Origin: Steroidobacteraceae bacterium
Lineage (GTDB): Bacteria; Pseudomonadota; Gammaproteobacteria; Steroidobacterales; Steroidobacteraceae
DNA: 64,000 nt
Reading direction: 5' to 3'
Assembly: GCA_025458905.1 (NCBI GenBank)
Contig: JALORN010000013.1
Location: 124,001-188,000 of the forward strand
In this document: one piece after another, positions 1 to 8,190 of the stretch
Numbering within the stretch: the stretch's first letter is position 1
Layout: every line of letters starts with the position of its first letter
Notes under the pieces: model-generated
The model's input: the letters and a program-made list of their open reading frames with translations, nothing else
Databases searched by the model: none
What the model was told of the DNA's origin: nothing
Translations under genes and position numbers: made by a program

Positions 1-442
1 TGCCGCCGCCCTCGACGATCGGCACGGTCTGGTTGTCGATCACCAGCCAGTGCAGGCCGCGGAACACCAGCAGCCCGCCGAGCGTGATGATGAACGCCGG
101 CACGCGCTCGACCGCGACCAGCACCCCCATGCCGGCCCAGACGGCGACCGCACCGGCGGTGGCGAGCGCGAGCGCGACCGGCGCGGGCATACCGTGGAAG
201 TACACCAGTACCGCGGCCACCGCGCCGGCGAGCCCGACGCCGCTGCCGGCGGCGAGGTCGATCTGTCCCGGCAGCAGCACCAGGAACATCCCGAGCGCGA
301 GGATCGCCGTGATCGCGAGCTCGATCGACAGCAGCGACAGGTTGCGTCCCGAGAGGAACGCCGGCTCGCGCCACGCGAAGAAGCCCCAGATCGCCAGCAG
401 CGCGACCGCCATCGACAGCTCGCGCGTCATCCGGCCGCGCAT
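1..442 (-). CDS. xylH: Sugar ABC transporter permease, XylH-type (partial)
   Basis: This is the inner-membrane permease of a monosaccharide ABC importer. Only the first 147 residues are in the window; the gene runs off the left edge. The visible part has a short charged N-terminus and then hydrophobic segments (about residues 12-30, 38-58, 70-85 and 90-110). It also carries the stretch GLLVFRGLHW followed by NQTVP, typical of XylH/RbsC permeases. The start codon overlaps the stop of the ATPase gene upstream (TGATG), so translation is probably coupled. The upstream partners are a two-domain ATPase and a XylF-like binding protein, which makes xylose or a related pentose the likeliest substrate. 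The substrate is inferred from these relatives only. Confidence 0.85.
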   Translation of the reverse strand, partial: MRGRMTRELSMAVALLAIWGFFAWREPAFLSGRNLSLLSIELAITAILALGMFLVLLPGQIDLAAGSGVGLAGAVAAVLVYFHGMPAPVALALATAGAVAVWAGMGVLVAVERVPAFIITLGGLLVFRGLHWLVIDNQTVPIVEGGG

Positions 443-1992
443 CAGGCGGCGACCCCGGCGTGCCGCATCGCCGCGCCGAGCAGCCGCTCGGGCGTCGCCT
501 CGGCGCGGTCGAACGTGCCGCCGACGCGCCCGGCGCCGAGCATCACGATCCGGTCGGCCATGCCGAGCAGCTCCGGCAGCTCGCTCGAGACCATCACGAT
601 CGCGCAGCCGGCGCCGGCGAGGCGATCGACGAGCTGGTAGACCTCGAGCTTCGCGCCGACGTCGATCCCGCGCGTCGGCTCGTCGAGCAGCAGCACGCGC
701 GGCGCGGTCAGCAGCGCCTTGCCGAGCACGACCTTCTGCTGGTTGCCGCCCGAGAGCGAGCCGACCTGCGCCCCGAGCGACGCGGCCTTGATGCGCAGCG
801 ACTCGACGATGCGGCGCGCGGCCTCGAGCTCGGCGACCTCGTCGACCAGCGGCCCGCGTCGCAGCCGCGCCAGCGAGGCGAGCGTCAGGTTGAACGCCAC
901 GCCCTGGCCCGGCACGAGGCCGAGGCGCTTGCGGTCCTCGGTCACCCATGCCAGGCCGGCGCGGGCCGCGGCGCGCGCATCACCGCCGGGCAGCCGTTGG
1001 CCGTCGAGCTCGACCTCGCCGGCGAGCCGCCGCCCGAAATGCCCCGCGAGGTGCAGCAGCAGCTCCGAGCGCCCCGCGCCCATCAGTCCGCCGATGCCCA
1101 GCACCTCGCCGGCGGCCACCTCGAGGTCGACGTCGTGCAGCAGCGGCGGCAGGCCCGGGGCGCGCGCCACCGTCAGCCCGCGCACTCGCAGCCGCACCGC
1201 GCCGCGTGCGGCGCGGCGCCTCCGGTAGAGCTCCTGGATCGGCCGGCCGACCATCCGCGCGATCACCTGCGAGGCGTCGGTCGCGCCGGCGGCCTCGGTG
1301 CCCTGGGCGACGCCGTCGCGCAGGACCGTGATCCGGTCGGCGATCGCGAACACCTCGTCGAGCTTGTGCGAGACGTAGGCGCAGGCCACCCCGGCATCGC
1401 GCAGCCGTCGCACGAGGCCGAGCAAGGCGTCGACCTCGTGGCGCGCGAGCGCCGCGGTCGGCTCGTCGAGCACCAGCACCCGTGGGCTGCGCGCCAGCGC
1501 CCGCGCGATCTCCACCAGCTGGCGCTGGCCGACGCCGAGGTCGCCGACGCGGGCCGACGGGTCGAGCGCGATGCCGACGTCGGCGAGCAGCGCGCGGGCG
1601 CGCTGCAGCACCGCCTCCCAGTCGATGCGCCCGAGGCGCCGGCGCGGCAGGTCGGCGAGGAACAGGTTCTCCGCGACCGACATGTCGTCGAACAGCGCCA
1701 GCTCCTGGTGCACGATCGCGATGCCGGCACGCTCGGCGTCGCGCGTCGAGCGGAACGCCACCGGCCGGCCGTCGACCAGCAGCTCGCCCTGGTAGCTGCC
1801 GCGCGGGTGCACGCCGGCGAGCAGCTTGAGCAGCGTCGACTTGCCGGCGCCGTTCTCGCCGCAGATCGCGTGCACCTCGCCGGCGTGCAGCCGGAAGCCG
1901 ACGCCGCCGAGCGCGGTGACCCCGCCGAAGCGCTTGACGAGGCCGCGTGCCTCGAGCACCGGCGCCGCAGGTCCTGCCGGCTGCGGGCTCAT
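442..1992 (-). CDS. xylG: Sugar ABC transporter ATPase, XylG-type
   Basis: This cytoplasmic ATPase energises the sugar importer and has 516 residues, the usual size for tandem-domain sugar ATPases. The first domain has Walker A GENGAGKS near residue 45, signature LGVGQRQ and Walker B VLVLDEPTAAL. The second domain has the degenerate Walker A-like GLMGAGRSE that is normal for this family, signature LSGGNQQKV and LLLDEPTRGID. I chose the ATG that overlaps the upstream binding-protein stop codon (ATGA). A longer reading upstream would run out of frame through the binding-protein gene. It sits between xylF and xylH in one operon. The family call is firm; sugar specificity is inferred from the XylF-like neighbour. 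Confidence 0.92.
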   Translation of the reverse strand: MSPQPAGPAAPVLEARGLVKRFGGVTALGGVGFRLHAGEVHAICGENGAGKSTLLKLLAGVHPRGSYQGELLVDGRPVAFRSTRDAERAGIAIVHQELALFDDMSVAENLFLADLPRRRLGRIDWEAVLQRARALLADVGIALDPSARVGDLGVGQRQLVEIARALARSPRVLVLDEPTAALARHEVDALLGLVRRLRDAGVACAYVSHKLDEVFAIADRITVLRDGVAQGTEAAGATDASQVIARMVGRPIQELYRRRRAARGAVRLRVRGLTVARAPGLPPLLHDVDLEVAAGEVLGIGGLMGAGRSELLLHLAGHFGRRLAGEVELDGQRLPGGDARAAARAGLAWVTEDRKRLGLVPGQGVAFNLTLASLARLRRGPLVDEVAELEAARRIVESLRIKAASLGAQVGSLSGGNQQKVVLGKALLTAPRVLLLDEPTRGIDVGAKLEVYQLVDRLAGAGCAIVMVSSELPELLGMADRIVMLGAGRVGGTFDRAEATPERLLGAAMRHAGVAA

Positions 1993-3074
1993 GTCCCGGG
2001 ACGCGGCGGGCGCGCCGCCTCCGGAATGCCGCGATAGACGTCGTCGTAGGTCGCGAAGCCGTCGGCGACCACGGTGTCGAGCAGGTTGTCGCGCGTCACC
2101 GTGACCACGTCGAACAGCACCGACGGCACGGCGGTCGCGCCGTTGTCGACGGCCCGGGGCGCGACCACGACGCTGCGCCGTGCCAGCTTGACCGCGAGTT
2201 CCGCGGCGCCGCGCGCCAGCGAGCCGAGCGGCTTGTAGATCGTCATCGCCTGCGTGCCGGCGGCGATGCGCTGCAGCGCCACGGTCTCTGCGTCCTGGCC
2301 GGTGACCAGCACGCGTCCCGCGAGCCCCTCCTCGAGCAGCGCCTGCACCGCGCCGCCGGCCGTGCCGTCGTTGCTCGCCAGCACCGCGTCGAAGCGCGGA
2401 CCCGATGCAGTGATCGCCGCGTTGACGATCCGCTTGGCGTTCTCGGGCTTCCACTCCTCGGCCCAGTCCTCGTGCACCACGGTGATGTCGCCGCGCTCGA
2501 GGTAGGGGGCGAGCACGCGGTCCTGCCCGGCCTTGAACAGCGCCGCGTTGTTGTCGCTGCGCGCGCCGTAGATGCGCACGATCCGCCCCCGGCCCGGCGT
2601 GGGCAGGTGGTCGACGAGGTAGCGCGCCTGCAGCTCGCCGACGCGGACGTTGTCGAAGCTCACGTAGAGGTCGAGCGGGCTGTCGCGGACGATCCGGTCG
2701 TAGGCGATCACCGGCACGCCGGCGTCGTGCGCCATCCGCACCGCCTTGGCCATCGCCTTGCCGTCGTGCGGCACGATCACGAGCACGTCGATGCCGCGCG
2801 TCAGCAGCTTCTCGACGTCGCCGACCTGGGTGGTGTCGTCGCCGTTGGCGGCGAGCACGACGACCTCGGCGCCGAGCCCGTTCGCGCGCGCGACGAAGAT
2901 GTCGCGGTCCGCCCGCCAGCGCGCCTCCTCGAGCGTGTCGAGCGACAGGCCGATCACGACGCGGGCGTCGCCGGCCGCGGCCTGCGGCGCGCCGCCGCCG
3001 CGCTGCCCGAGGACGAGGCCGAGCAGCACGCTCAGCACGAGCGACGCGACGACGAGGAAGATGCGGAGATTCAC
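1989..3074 (-). CDS. xylF: Periplasmic sugar-binding protein, XylF-type
   Basis: This protein captures sugar in the periplasm and delivers it to the XylGH transporter. It has 361 residues with an N-terminal hydrophobic export segment (residues 4-23). The mature part is a type I periplasmic binding fold. Family marks include DNNAALFKAGQ, close to the DNNAKLFRAGQ-type block of xylose-binding proteins, and the ligand-contact stretch VLASNDGTAGGAVQALLEEG. The export segment has no lipobox, and the protein may stay anchored by it. The ATGA overlap with xylG indicates coupled translation. A diguanylate cyclase gene ends 34 bp upstream on the same strand, so the operon may start further up. Confidence 0.88.
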   Translation of the reverse strand: MNLRIFLVVASLVLSVLLGLVLGQRGGGAPQAAAGDARVVIGLSLDTLEEARWRADRDIFVARANGLGAEVVVLAANGDDTTQVGDVEKLLTRGIDVLVIVPHDGKAMAKAVRMAHDAGVPVIAYDRIVRDSPLDLYVSFDNVRVGELQARYLVDHLPTPGRGRIVRIYGARSDNNAALFKAGQDRVLAPYLERGDITVVHEDWAEEWKPENAKRIVNAAITASGPRFDAVLASNDGTAGGAVQALLEEGLAGRVLVTGQDAETVALQRIAAGTQAMTIYKPLGSLARGAAELAVKLARRSVVVAPRAVDNGATAVPSVLFDVVTVTRDNLLDTVVADGFATYDDVYRGIPEAARPPRPGT

Positions 3075-3108
3075 GGGCCCCCCGGCGCCGAGAGTAGCGG
3101 AGCCGCCC

Positions 3109-4797
3109 TCAGGCGGCGAGCGCCGCCACCTTCACCTGGTTGCGGCCCGAGTTCTTGGCCGCGTACACCGCGCCGTCGGCGCGCGAGATCAGCTGCTCGC
3201 CCCAGACCCCGAGCGTCTCGCTCGACGCCACGCCGATGCTGCAGGTGAGGCGGATCGGCGCACCGAAGCCCTCGACCTGCAGGTCCGCGACGCGCTGCAG
3301 GATCCGGTCGGCGATCGCCTGCGCGGCGGCGGCGTCGGCGCTGCTGAGGATCACGACGAACTCCTCGCCGCCGTAGCGGCCGATCACGTCGGATTGGCGC
3401 AGCTCCGCCTGGATCGGGCGGATCACCGCGAGCAGGCAGGCGTCGCCGGCCTGGTGCCCGAAGGTGTCGTTGATCGACTTGAAGTGGTCGAGGTCGATGA
3501 ACAGCAGCGAGATCGGCAGGCCGCGCGCCTGGGCGCGCAGGCAGGCCGCGTCCAGCCGCTCGAGCAGCGAACGGCGGTTGAGCACCCCGGTGAGAGGGTC
3601 CGTCTGCGCGCGACGCTCGGCCTCGGTCAGCGCCACGCGCTGCTCGCGCAGCCGGTCGGCGACACCGAGCGCCACGAACACCGCCGCGGTGACCATCGAC
3701 GCCGGCAGGCCCCAGGCGAGCGGCCAGGGGTCGGTGCCTTGGACCAGGAAGCCGCCCGCGGTCGCGATCGTCGTGGCCTCCAGCAGGCCCCAGGCGATCA
3801 GGAACCAGCCCGCGGCGCGGCTGCCGCGCCGCCATGCGAGGAAGGCCACGACCACGGTGAAGGCGGCGGTGCCCAGGAACAGCACGTTGCCGATGCTCGC
3901 CAGCTGCCCGCCCAGGCCGAAGACGTGCACGACGTTGGCGAAGGCCAGCACGACGAACGCGATCGCCAGGGCGCCGAAGCCGGCGTAGACGCGCGGCGAG
4001 AACCGCTTCAAATCCGCGATCTCGCGGACGAACAGCGCCGCGGCTGCACCGCTCAACGCCGCCGGCACGTTCCAGGCGTGGGCGGCGAGCGGCGTCGCCC
4101 AGGCGAGCAGCGGCCAGTCGAAGCCCGCGCCCGAGAGGAACGCGACGTACAAGGCCTGCAGCGAGAACAGCGTCGCGTACAGGACGAACAGCCGCTCGGG
4201 CAGGATGAACCAGATCAGCAACGCGGCGAGCGACATCGCGAGCAGGGCGCCGGCGGCCGCCGCGATCACCTGCGACTGTCGCCCCGCCGCTGCCAGGGCC
4301 GGCTCGAGCCGCCCGACGTTCAGCTGCAGTTCCTCGGCGCCGACACCGTCGGGCGACACGCGCAGGTAGATCGGCGTCCCCGGCCGCCACCGCCCGGGCA
4401 AGGCGAAGGCGAGGTCCTCGCGGCCGCGGAAGGTCGACCAGCGGGCAGCGCGCGCGATCCGCTCGCCGCCGAGTGCTGCGGGAGCGAACGCCTCGAGCCG
4501 CAGGTGCCGGCCCTTGCGCACCAGCAACGCGGGCAAGCCGTCGCCGGGCGGCAGCGCGGCCGCCCCGAGGCGCAGCCAGAACGGGCCGCCGCGCAGGCGG
4601 GCGGCGCGGTAGTCGTATGCGCCGAAGTCCGGGTCGAGCCGCCCCGAGACGACGTCGGCGGCGCCGGCCACGGCGTCGCCGGGGGTGAGCAGCTTCACTT
4701 CCACGCCGCCCGCCGCTGCGGCTGAGGCGCGGCCCGCCAGCGCCGCGCAGGCGAACGCTATCGCGAGGCAGGCGATTGCGGGCAGCGGCCGCGGCAT
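3109..4797 (-). CDS. Membrane diguanylate cyclase with 7TM-DISM-like sensor
   Basis: This protein is predicted to make cyclic di-GMP from two GTP in response to a periplasmic signal. It has a signal peptide (about 1-26), a periplasmic domain of about 150 residues resembling 7TMR-DISM extracellular domains, then seven hydrophobic segments (about 185-390) and a C-terminal GGDEF domain. The active site is intact as RYGGEEF. An RxxD inhibitory site (RQSD) lies exactly five residues before GGEEF, so product inhibition is expected. The [16 protein letters not shown] and [16 protein letters not shown] blocks are classical. It lies just upstream of xylF on the same strand, so it may sense a sugar-related signal; that link is inference. 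The GGDEF call is firm. Confidence 0.9.
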   Translation of the reverse strand: MPRPLPAIACLAIAFACAALAGRASAAAAGGVEVKLLTPGDAVAGAADVVSGRLDPDFGAYDYRAARLRGGPFWLRLGAAALPPGDGLPALLVRKGRHLRLEAFAPAALGGERIARAARWSTFRGREDLAFALPGRWRPGTPIYLRVSPDGVGAEELQLNVGRLEPALAAAGRQSQVIAAAAGALLAMSLAALLIWFILPERLFVLYATLFSLQALYVAFLSGAGFDWPLLAWATPLAAHAWNVPAALSGAAAALFVREIADLKRFSPRVYAGFGALAIAFVVLAFANVVHVFGLGGQLASIGNVLFLGTAAFTVVVAFLAWRRGSRAAGWFLIAWGLLEATTIATAGGFLVQGTDPWPLAWGLPASMVTAAVFVALGVADRLREQRVALTEAERRAQTDPLTGVLNRRSLLERLDAACLRAQARGLPISLLFIDLDHFKSINDTFGHQAGDACLLAVIRPIQAELRQSDVIGRYGGEEFVVILSSADAAAAQAIADRILQRVADLQVEGFGAPIRLTCSIGVASSETLGVWGEQLISRADGAVYAAKNSGRNQVKVAALAA

Positions 4798-4807
4798 CGT
4801 CGCTTCC

Positions 4808-6419
4808 CTACACCTCGATGCCCTGGGACTTCAGGTAGTCGTCGTAGCTGCCGCGGAAGTCGACCAGCCGGCCGCCCGGGCGCACCTCGATGATGCGGCC
4901 GGCGAGCGCGCCGACGAACTCGCGGTCGTGCGAGACGAACAGCAGCGTGCCCGGGTACTTCTCCAGGCCGATCTGCAGCGACTCGATGGTCTCCATGTCC
5001 ATGTGGTTGGTCGGCTCGTCGAGCAGCATGACGTTGGGGCGCAGCAGCGTGAGCTTGCCGTACATCATGCGGCCCTTCTCGCCGCCGGAGAGCACCCGCA
5101 CCGACTTCTGGCTCTCGTCGCCGGTGAACAGCAGGCGCCCGAGCGTGGCGCGCAGGATCTGCTCGTCGTCGGTCGGTGCGCGCCACTGCGCCAGCCAGTC
5201 GAGCAGGGTGGCGTCCGCCGCGAAGTCCGCCTGCGGGTCCTGCGGCATGTAGCCGACCCTGGCGTTCTCGGCCCAGGTGACCTTGCCGGTCGTGGGCGCG
5301 AGCTCGCCGGCGAGCAGGCGCATCAGGGTGGTCTTGCCGGCGCCGTTCGCACCGACGATCGCGATGCGCTCGCCGGCCTCGATCTCGAGGCCGACGTCGC
5401 GCAGCACCGGTGCGTCGGCGCCCGGATAGGTGAAGCCGACCTTCTCGACCGACACGGCCTGGCGGTAGAGCTTCTTCTCCTGCTCGAAGCGGATGTAGGG
5501 GTTCTGGCGCGAGGAGGGCTTCATCTCCTCGATCTTGATCTTGTCGATCATCTTCAGGCGCGAGGTCGCCTGCCTGGACTTCGACTTGTTGGCCGAGAAG
5601 CGCCGCACGAACTCCTGCAGCTCGAGCACGCGTTCCTTGGCGCGCGAGTTCAGCGCCGCCTGCTGCGCGCGCGCCTGGCTCGCCGCGAGCATGAAGTCGT
5701 CGTAGTTGCCCGGCCAGATCTTCAGCTGCCCGTAGTCGAGGTCCGCCATGTGGGTGCAGACCTGGTTCAGGAAGTGCCGGTCGTGGCTGACGATGATCAT
5801 CGTCGCGTCGTACCCGTTGAGCACGTTCTCGAGCCAGCGGATCGAGTCGATGTCGAGGTTGTTGGTCGGCTCGTCGAGCAGCAGGACGTCGGGCCGCGAG
5901 AACAGCGCCTGCGCCAGCAGCACGCGCAGCTTGAGCCCCGGCGGCACCTCGCGCATCGGCCGCTCGTGCAGCGAAGGATCGATGCCCGCGTCGCGCAGGA
6001 TCGCGCCGGCGCGCGCCTCGGCGTCGTAGCCGCCGTACTCGGCGAACTTCGTCTCGAGCTCGGCGGCGTGCATGTAGTCGTCGTCGGTGGCGTCGGGGTT
6101 GGCGTAGATCGCGTCCCGCTCCTGCATCGCGCGCCACATCTCGACGTGGCCCTGCAGCACCACGCACCACGTCCAGCACCCGCTGGTCCTCGTAGCCGAA
6201 CTGGTTCTGGCTGAGCTTGCCCATCCGCAGGCCCGGCTGGAGCATCACCTCGCCGGCGCTCTGCTCGAGGTCGCCGGCGAGCACCTTCATCAGCGTCGAC
6301 TTGCCGCAGCCGTTGGCGCCGATCAGGCCATAGCGGTTGCCGTCGCCGAACTTGACCGTGACGCCTTCGAACAGCGGCTTGGCGCCGAACTGCACGGCGA
6401 TGTTGGAGGTCGAGAGCAC
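4808..6419 (-). pseudogene. ABC-F ATPase, YbiT-like, frameshifted by a 7-bp duplication
   Basis: ABC-F proteins are soluble twin-ATPase factors that act on ribosomes. The N-terminal part ([20 protein letters not shown], Walker [10 protein letters not shown]) and the C-terminal part (signatures, [55 protein letters not shown]) are both well conserved but lie in different frames. The break falls after ...QRVLDVV. Two tandem copies of the 7-mer GCACCAC (plus strand) occur at 6157-6170. Deleting one copy restores D-V-V-L-Q-G-H and a continuous protein of about 535 residues, the YbiT size. The downstream piece could start at the GTG at 6163 and make a 451-residue protein lacking the first Walker A. 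Either this is a recent null or phase-variable allele, or the duplication is a sequencing/assembly error. Confidence 0.85.
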
Positions 6420-6452
6420 CGGTACTTCCCTGTCAGTGTTCCCGCTCGACGC

Positions 6453-7223
6453 TCAGTTGCCCCAGTGCGGGCCGCGCGACAGCTCGACCAGCTCGTAGTG
6501 GGTCTGCATGTAGCCGGCGACGCCGCCCTTCAGGAACAGGTACTCGCCGTCGTCGGTGCACCAGACGTCGTAGGGTGGGTGCTCCTGCGGCAGCTCGGGG
6601 TTGGTGACGAACTGGAAGTGCAGCGCGTCGAAGCTGCCGGCGCCGACCGTCACCTTCTCCCGGCCGACGAACATCACGTTCATGCCGATCGAATAGAGCA
6701 TCGGGCCGGTGGCGCCGCGGTGGTCGGGCGAGGAGAGCAGGATCTGGTTGATGCGCTGGACCACGCCGGGCTTCTTCTGGTCGATCAGCCGCAGGTGCCA
6801 GGCGTCGCAGGCGATCGCGTGGTTCTGGAAGGTGAGGAGCGGCGTGTCGAGGTCCATGGTCTGCGAGACGCGGCCCTCGAGCGCGGTCCAGGTCTCGCAC
6901 TCGGCGAACTTCGGGTGGAAGCGGAACCAGCCCGAGCCCATGAACCTGCTGCCCACCGAGAGGCGCACGAAGCAGTCGGTCGGCATCCAGGCCGCATCGA
7001 GCGTGTAGGTGATGTCGCGCATCACCGAGGGCCGGTCGTCGATCTCGCAGTGCGCCGTGCAGGTGCGCGTGCCGTCGGCGTGCACGTCGATGCGGAAGTA
7101 CTCGCGGCCGCGCTCCTGGTTCATGCGCTCCGGCTTCTTGCTGGTGTAGAGCACCTTGCCCATCACGCTGCGGTGGTCGCGCTGCAGGATCGGGAGCTTC
7201 GGGTCGGCGGGAGTCTGGCTCAT
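6453..7223 (-). CDS. Conserved-looking protein of unknown function
   Basis: The 256-residue product is predicted to be soluble, with no signal peptide or membrane segment. I do not recognise the family. It is rich in aromatic residues and Trp/His pairs (GSGWFRFHPKF, ACDAWHLRLI, HPPYDVWCTDDGEYLFL). It looks like a beta-rich domain that could bind a small ligand, similar in feel to calycin-like or lipid-binding folds; this is impression only. Codon use is like its neighbours, so it is a real gene. It lies 33 bp downstream of the frameshifted ABC-F gene, on the same strand but transcribed before it. The region upstream of its ATG is shared with a divergent methyltransferase gene. Confidence 0.75.
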   Translation of the reverse strand: MSQTPADPKLPILQRDHRSVMGKVLYTSKKPERMNQERGREYFRIDVHADGTRTCTAHCEIDDRPSVMRDITYTLDAAWMPTDCFVRLSVGSRFMGSGWFRFHPKFAECETWTALEGRVSQTMDLDTPLLTFQNHAIACDAWHLRLIDQKKPGVVQRINQILLSSPDHRGATGPMLYSIGMNVMFVGREKVTVGAGSFDALHFQFVTNPELPQEHPPYDVWCTDDGEYLFLKGGVAGYMQTHYELVELSRGPHWGN

Positions 7224-7394
7224 GGGCGCCTCGGCGGCCTCGTGGATGGGGCGGGCAGTATGCCGAACCGCCCCCGGGCGCGGCAGGGCCGCGGGCCGGG
7301 GCGGTCGCTGCCCGGTTGGGCGGCTGGGCAGTGGCGCGCGGCCTCCGGTAGTCTGGGGCTGCCGGTGTCCAGGCCGATCTCCGAGGCACGCGAC

Positions 7395-8177
7395 ATGCCC
7401 CTTCCGCTACCGTTGCGCAGGACTGCCCTGCTCGTGCTGCTGCTGCTGCTGGCGGCGGTCCCTGCCGCTGCAGCGTCGGCCGCGGTGCCGGGCCCGCAGC
7501 CCGTTGCCGCCGCGGGTCCGGCGGGAGATGCCGCCGCGCCAGGCTACCGCTTCGTCGAGCCGAGCCTCGATGGCATCGGCAAGGTCTACATGGGCCGCGA
7601 GATCGCGCAGGTGATGGGCTGGCAGGGCGCGCCCTGGCTCGAGCGCGAGGAGCGCGAGCAGGAGGAGCGCGGCAGCCGGCTGATCGCCGCGCTGCAACTG
7701 CAGCCCGGCATGGTGGTCGCGGACGTCGGTGCCGGCAGCGGTTGGTACACGCGGCGCCTCGCGCCACGGGTCGGGCCTCAGGGCAGGGTCTATGCGGTCG
7801 ACGTGCAGCCGGAGATGGTGGCGATGCTCGGCGAGATCGCGCGGCGCCCGGGCTTCGGCAACGTCGTGCCGGTGCTCGGCACCACCGTCGACGTGAAGCT
7901 GCCGGCCGCCTCGCTCGACCTGTCGATCATGGTCGACGTCTACCACGAGCTGGAGTTCCCGTGGGAGATGCTGGCGAGCCTGGTGCGCGCGACCAAGCCG
8001 GGCGGCCGGATCGTGTTCGTCGAGTACCGCGCCGAGGACGCTTTCGTGCCCATCAAGACGCTGCACAAGATGACCGAGGCGCAGGTGCGGCGCGAGGCGT
8101 CGGTGTTCCCGCTGGAGTGGGAGCGCACCGTGCGCACGCTGCCGTGGCAGCACGTGGTCGTGTTCCGCAGGAAGTGA
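7395..8177 (+). CDS. Exported SAM-dependent methyltransferase
   Basis: The 260-residue product carries a strong Sec signal peptide (residues 1-26: arginine, a run of leucines, then AAASA). A class I methyltransferase domain follows. Motif I is VVADVGAGSGWYTRRLAP near residue 105, then the acidic motif VYAVDVQPEMV and the later block LVRATKPGGRIVFVEYR. A conserved YMGREIAQVMG stretch precedes the domain and is typical of a family of periplasm-targeted methyltransferases. The substrate is unknown. A SAM enzyme outside the cytoplasm is puzzling because SAM is cytoplasmic, so the hydrophobic N-terminus may act as an anchor instead. The ATG was chosen because it opens exactly at the signal peptide; the longer upstream frame is antisense to the neighbouring gene. 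Confidence 0.85.
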   Translation: MPLPLPLRRTALLVLLLLLAAVPAAAASAAVPGPQPVAAAGPAGDAAAPGYRFVEPSLDGIGKVYMGREIAQVMGWQGAPWLEREEREQEERGSRLIAALQLQPGMVVADVGAGSGWYTRRLAPRVGPQGRVYAVDVQPEMVAMLGEIARRPGFGNVVPVLGTTVDVKLPAASLDLSIMVDVYHELEFPWEMLASLVRATKPGGRIVFVEYRAEDAFVPIKTLHKMTEAQVRREASVFPLEWERTVRTLPWQHVVVFRRK

Positions 8178-8190
8178 GTCGCCGCGGTCC

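Noticed and set aside
460..2037. Long arginine/glutamine-rich frame opposite xylG
   Set aside because: It is the antisense shadow of a conserved gene; in this GC-rich sequence the opposite strand stays open by codon bias. No motif or ribosome binding site supports it.
6163..6163. GTG start giving a normal 451-residue ABC-F protein
   Set aside because: The predicted product lacks the first Walker A motif, and an in-frame N-terminal half is conserved just upstream. A frameshift explains both halves better; the short product is kept only as an alternative.
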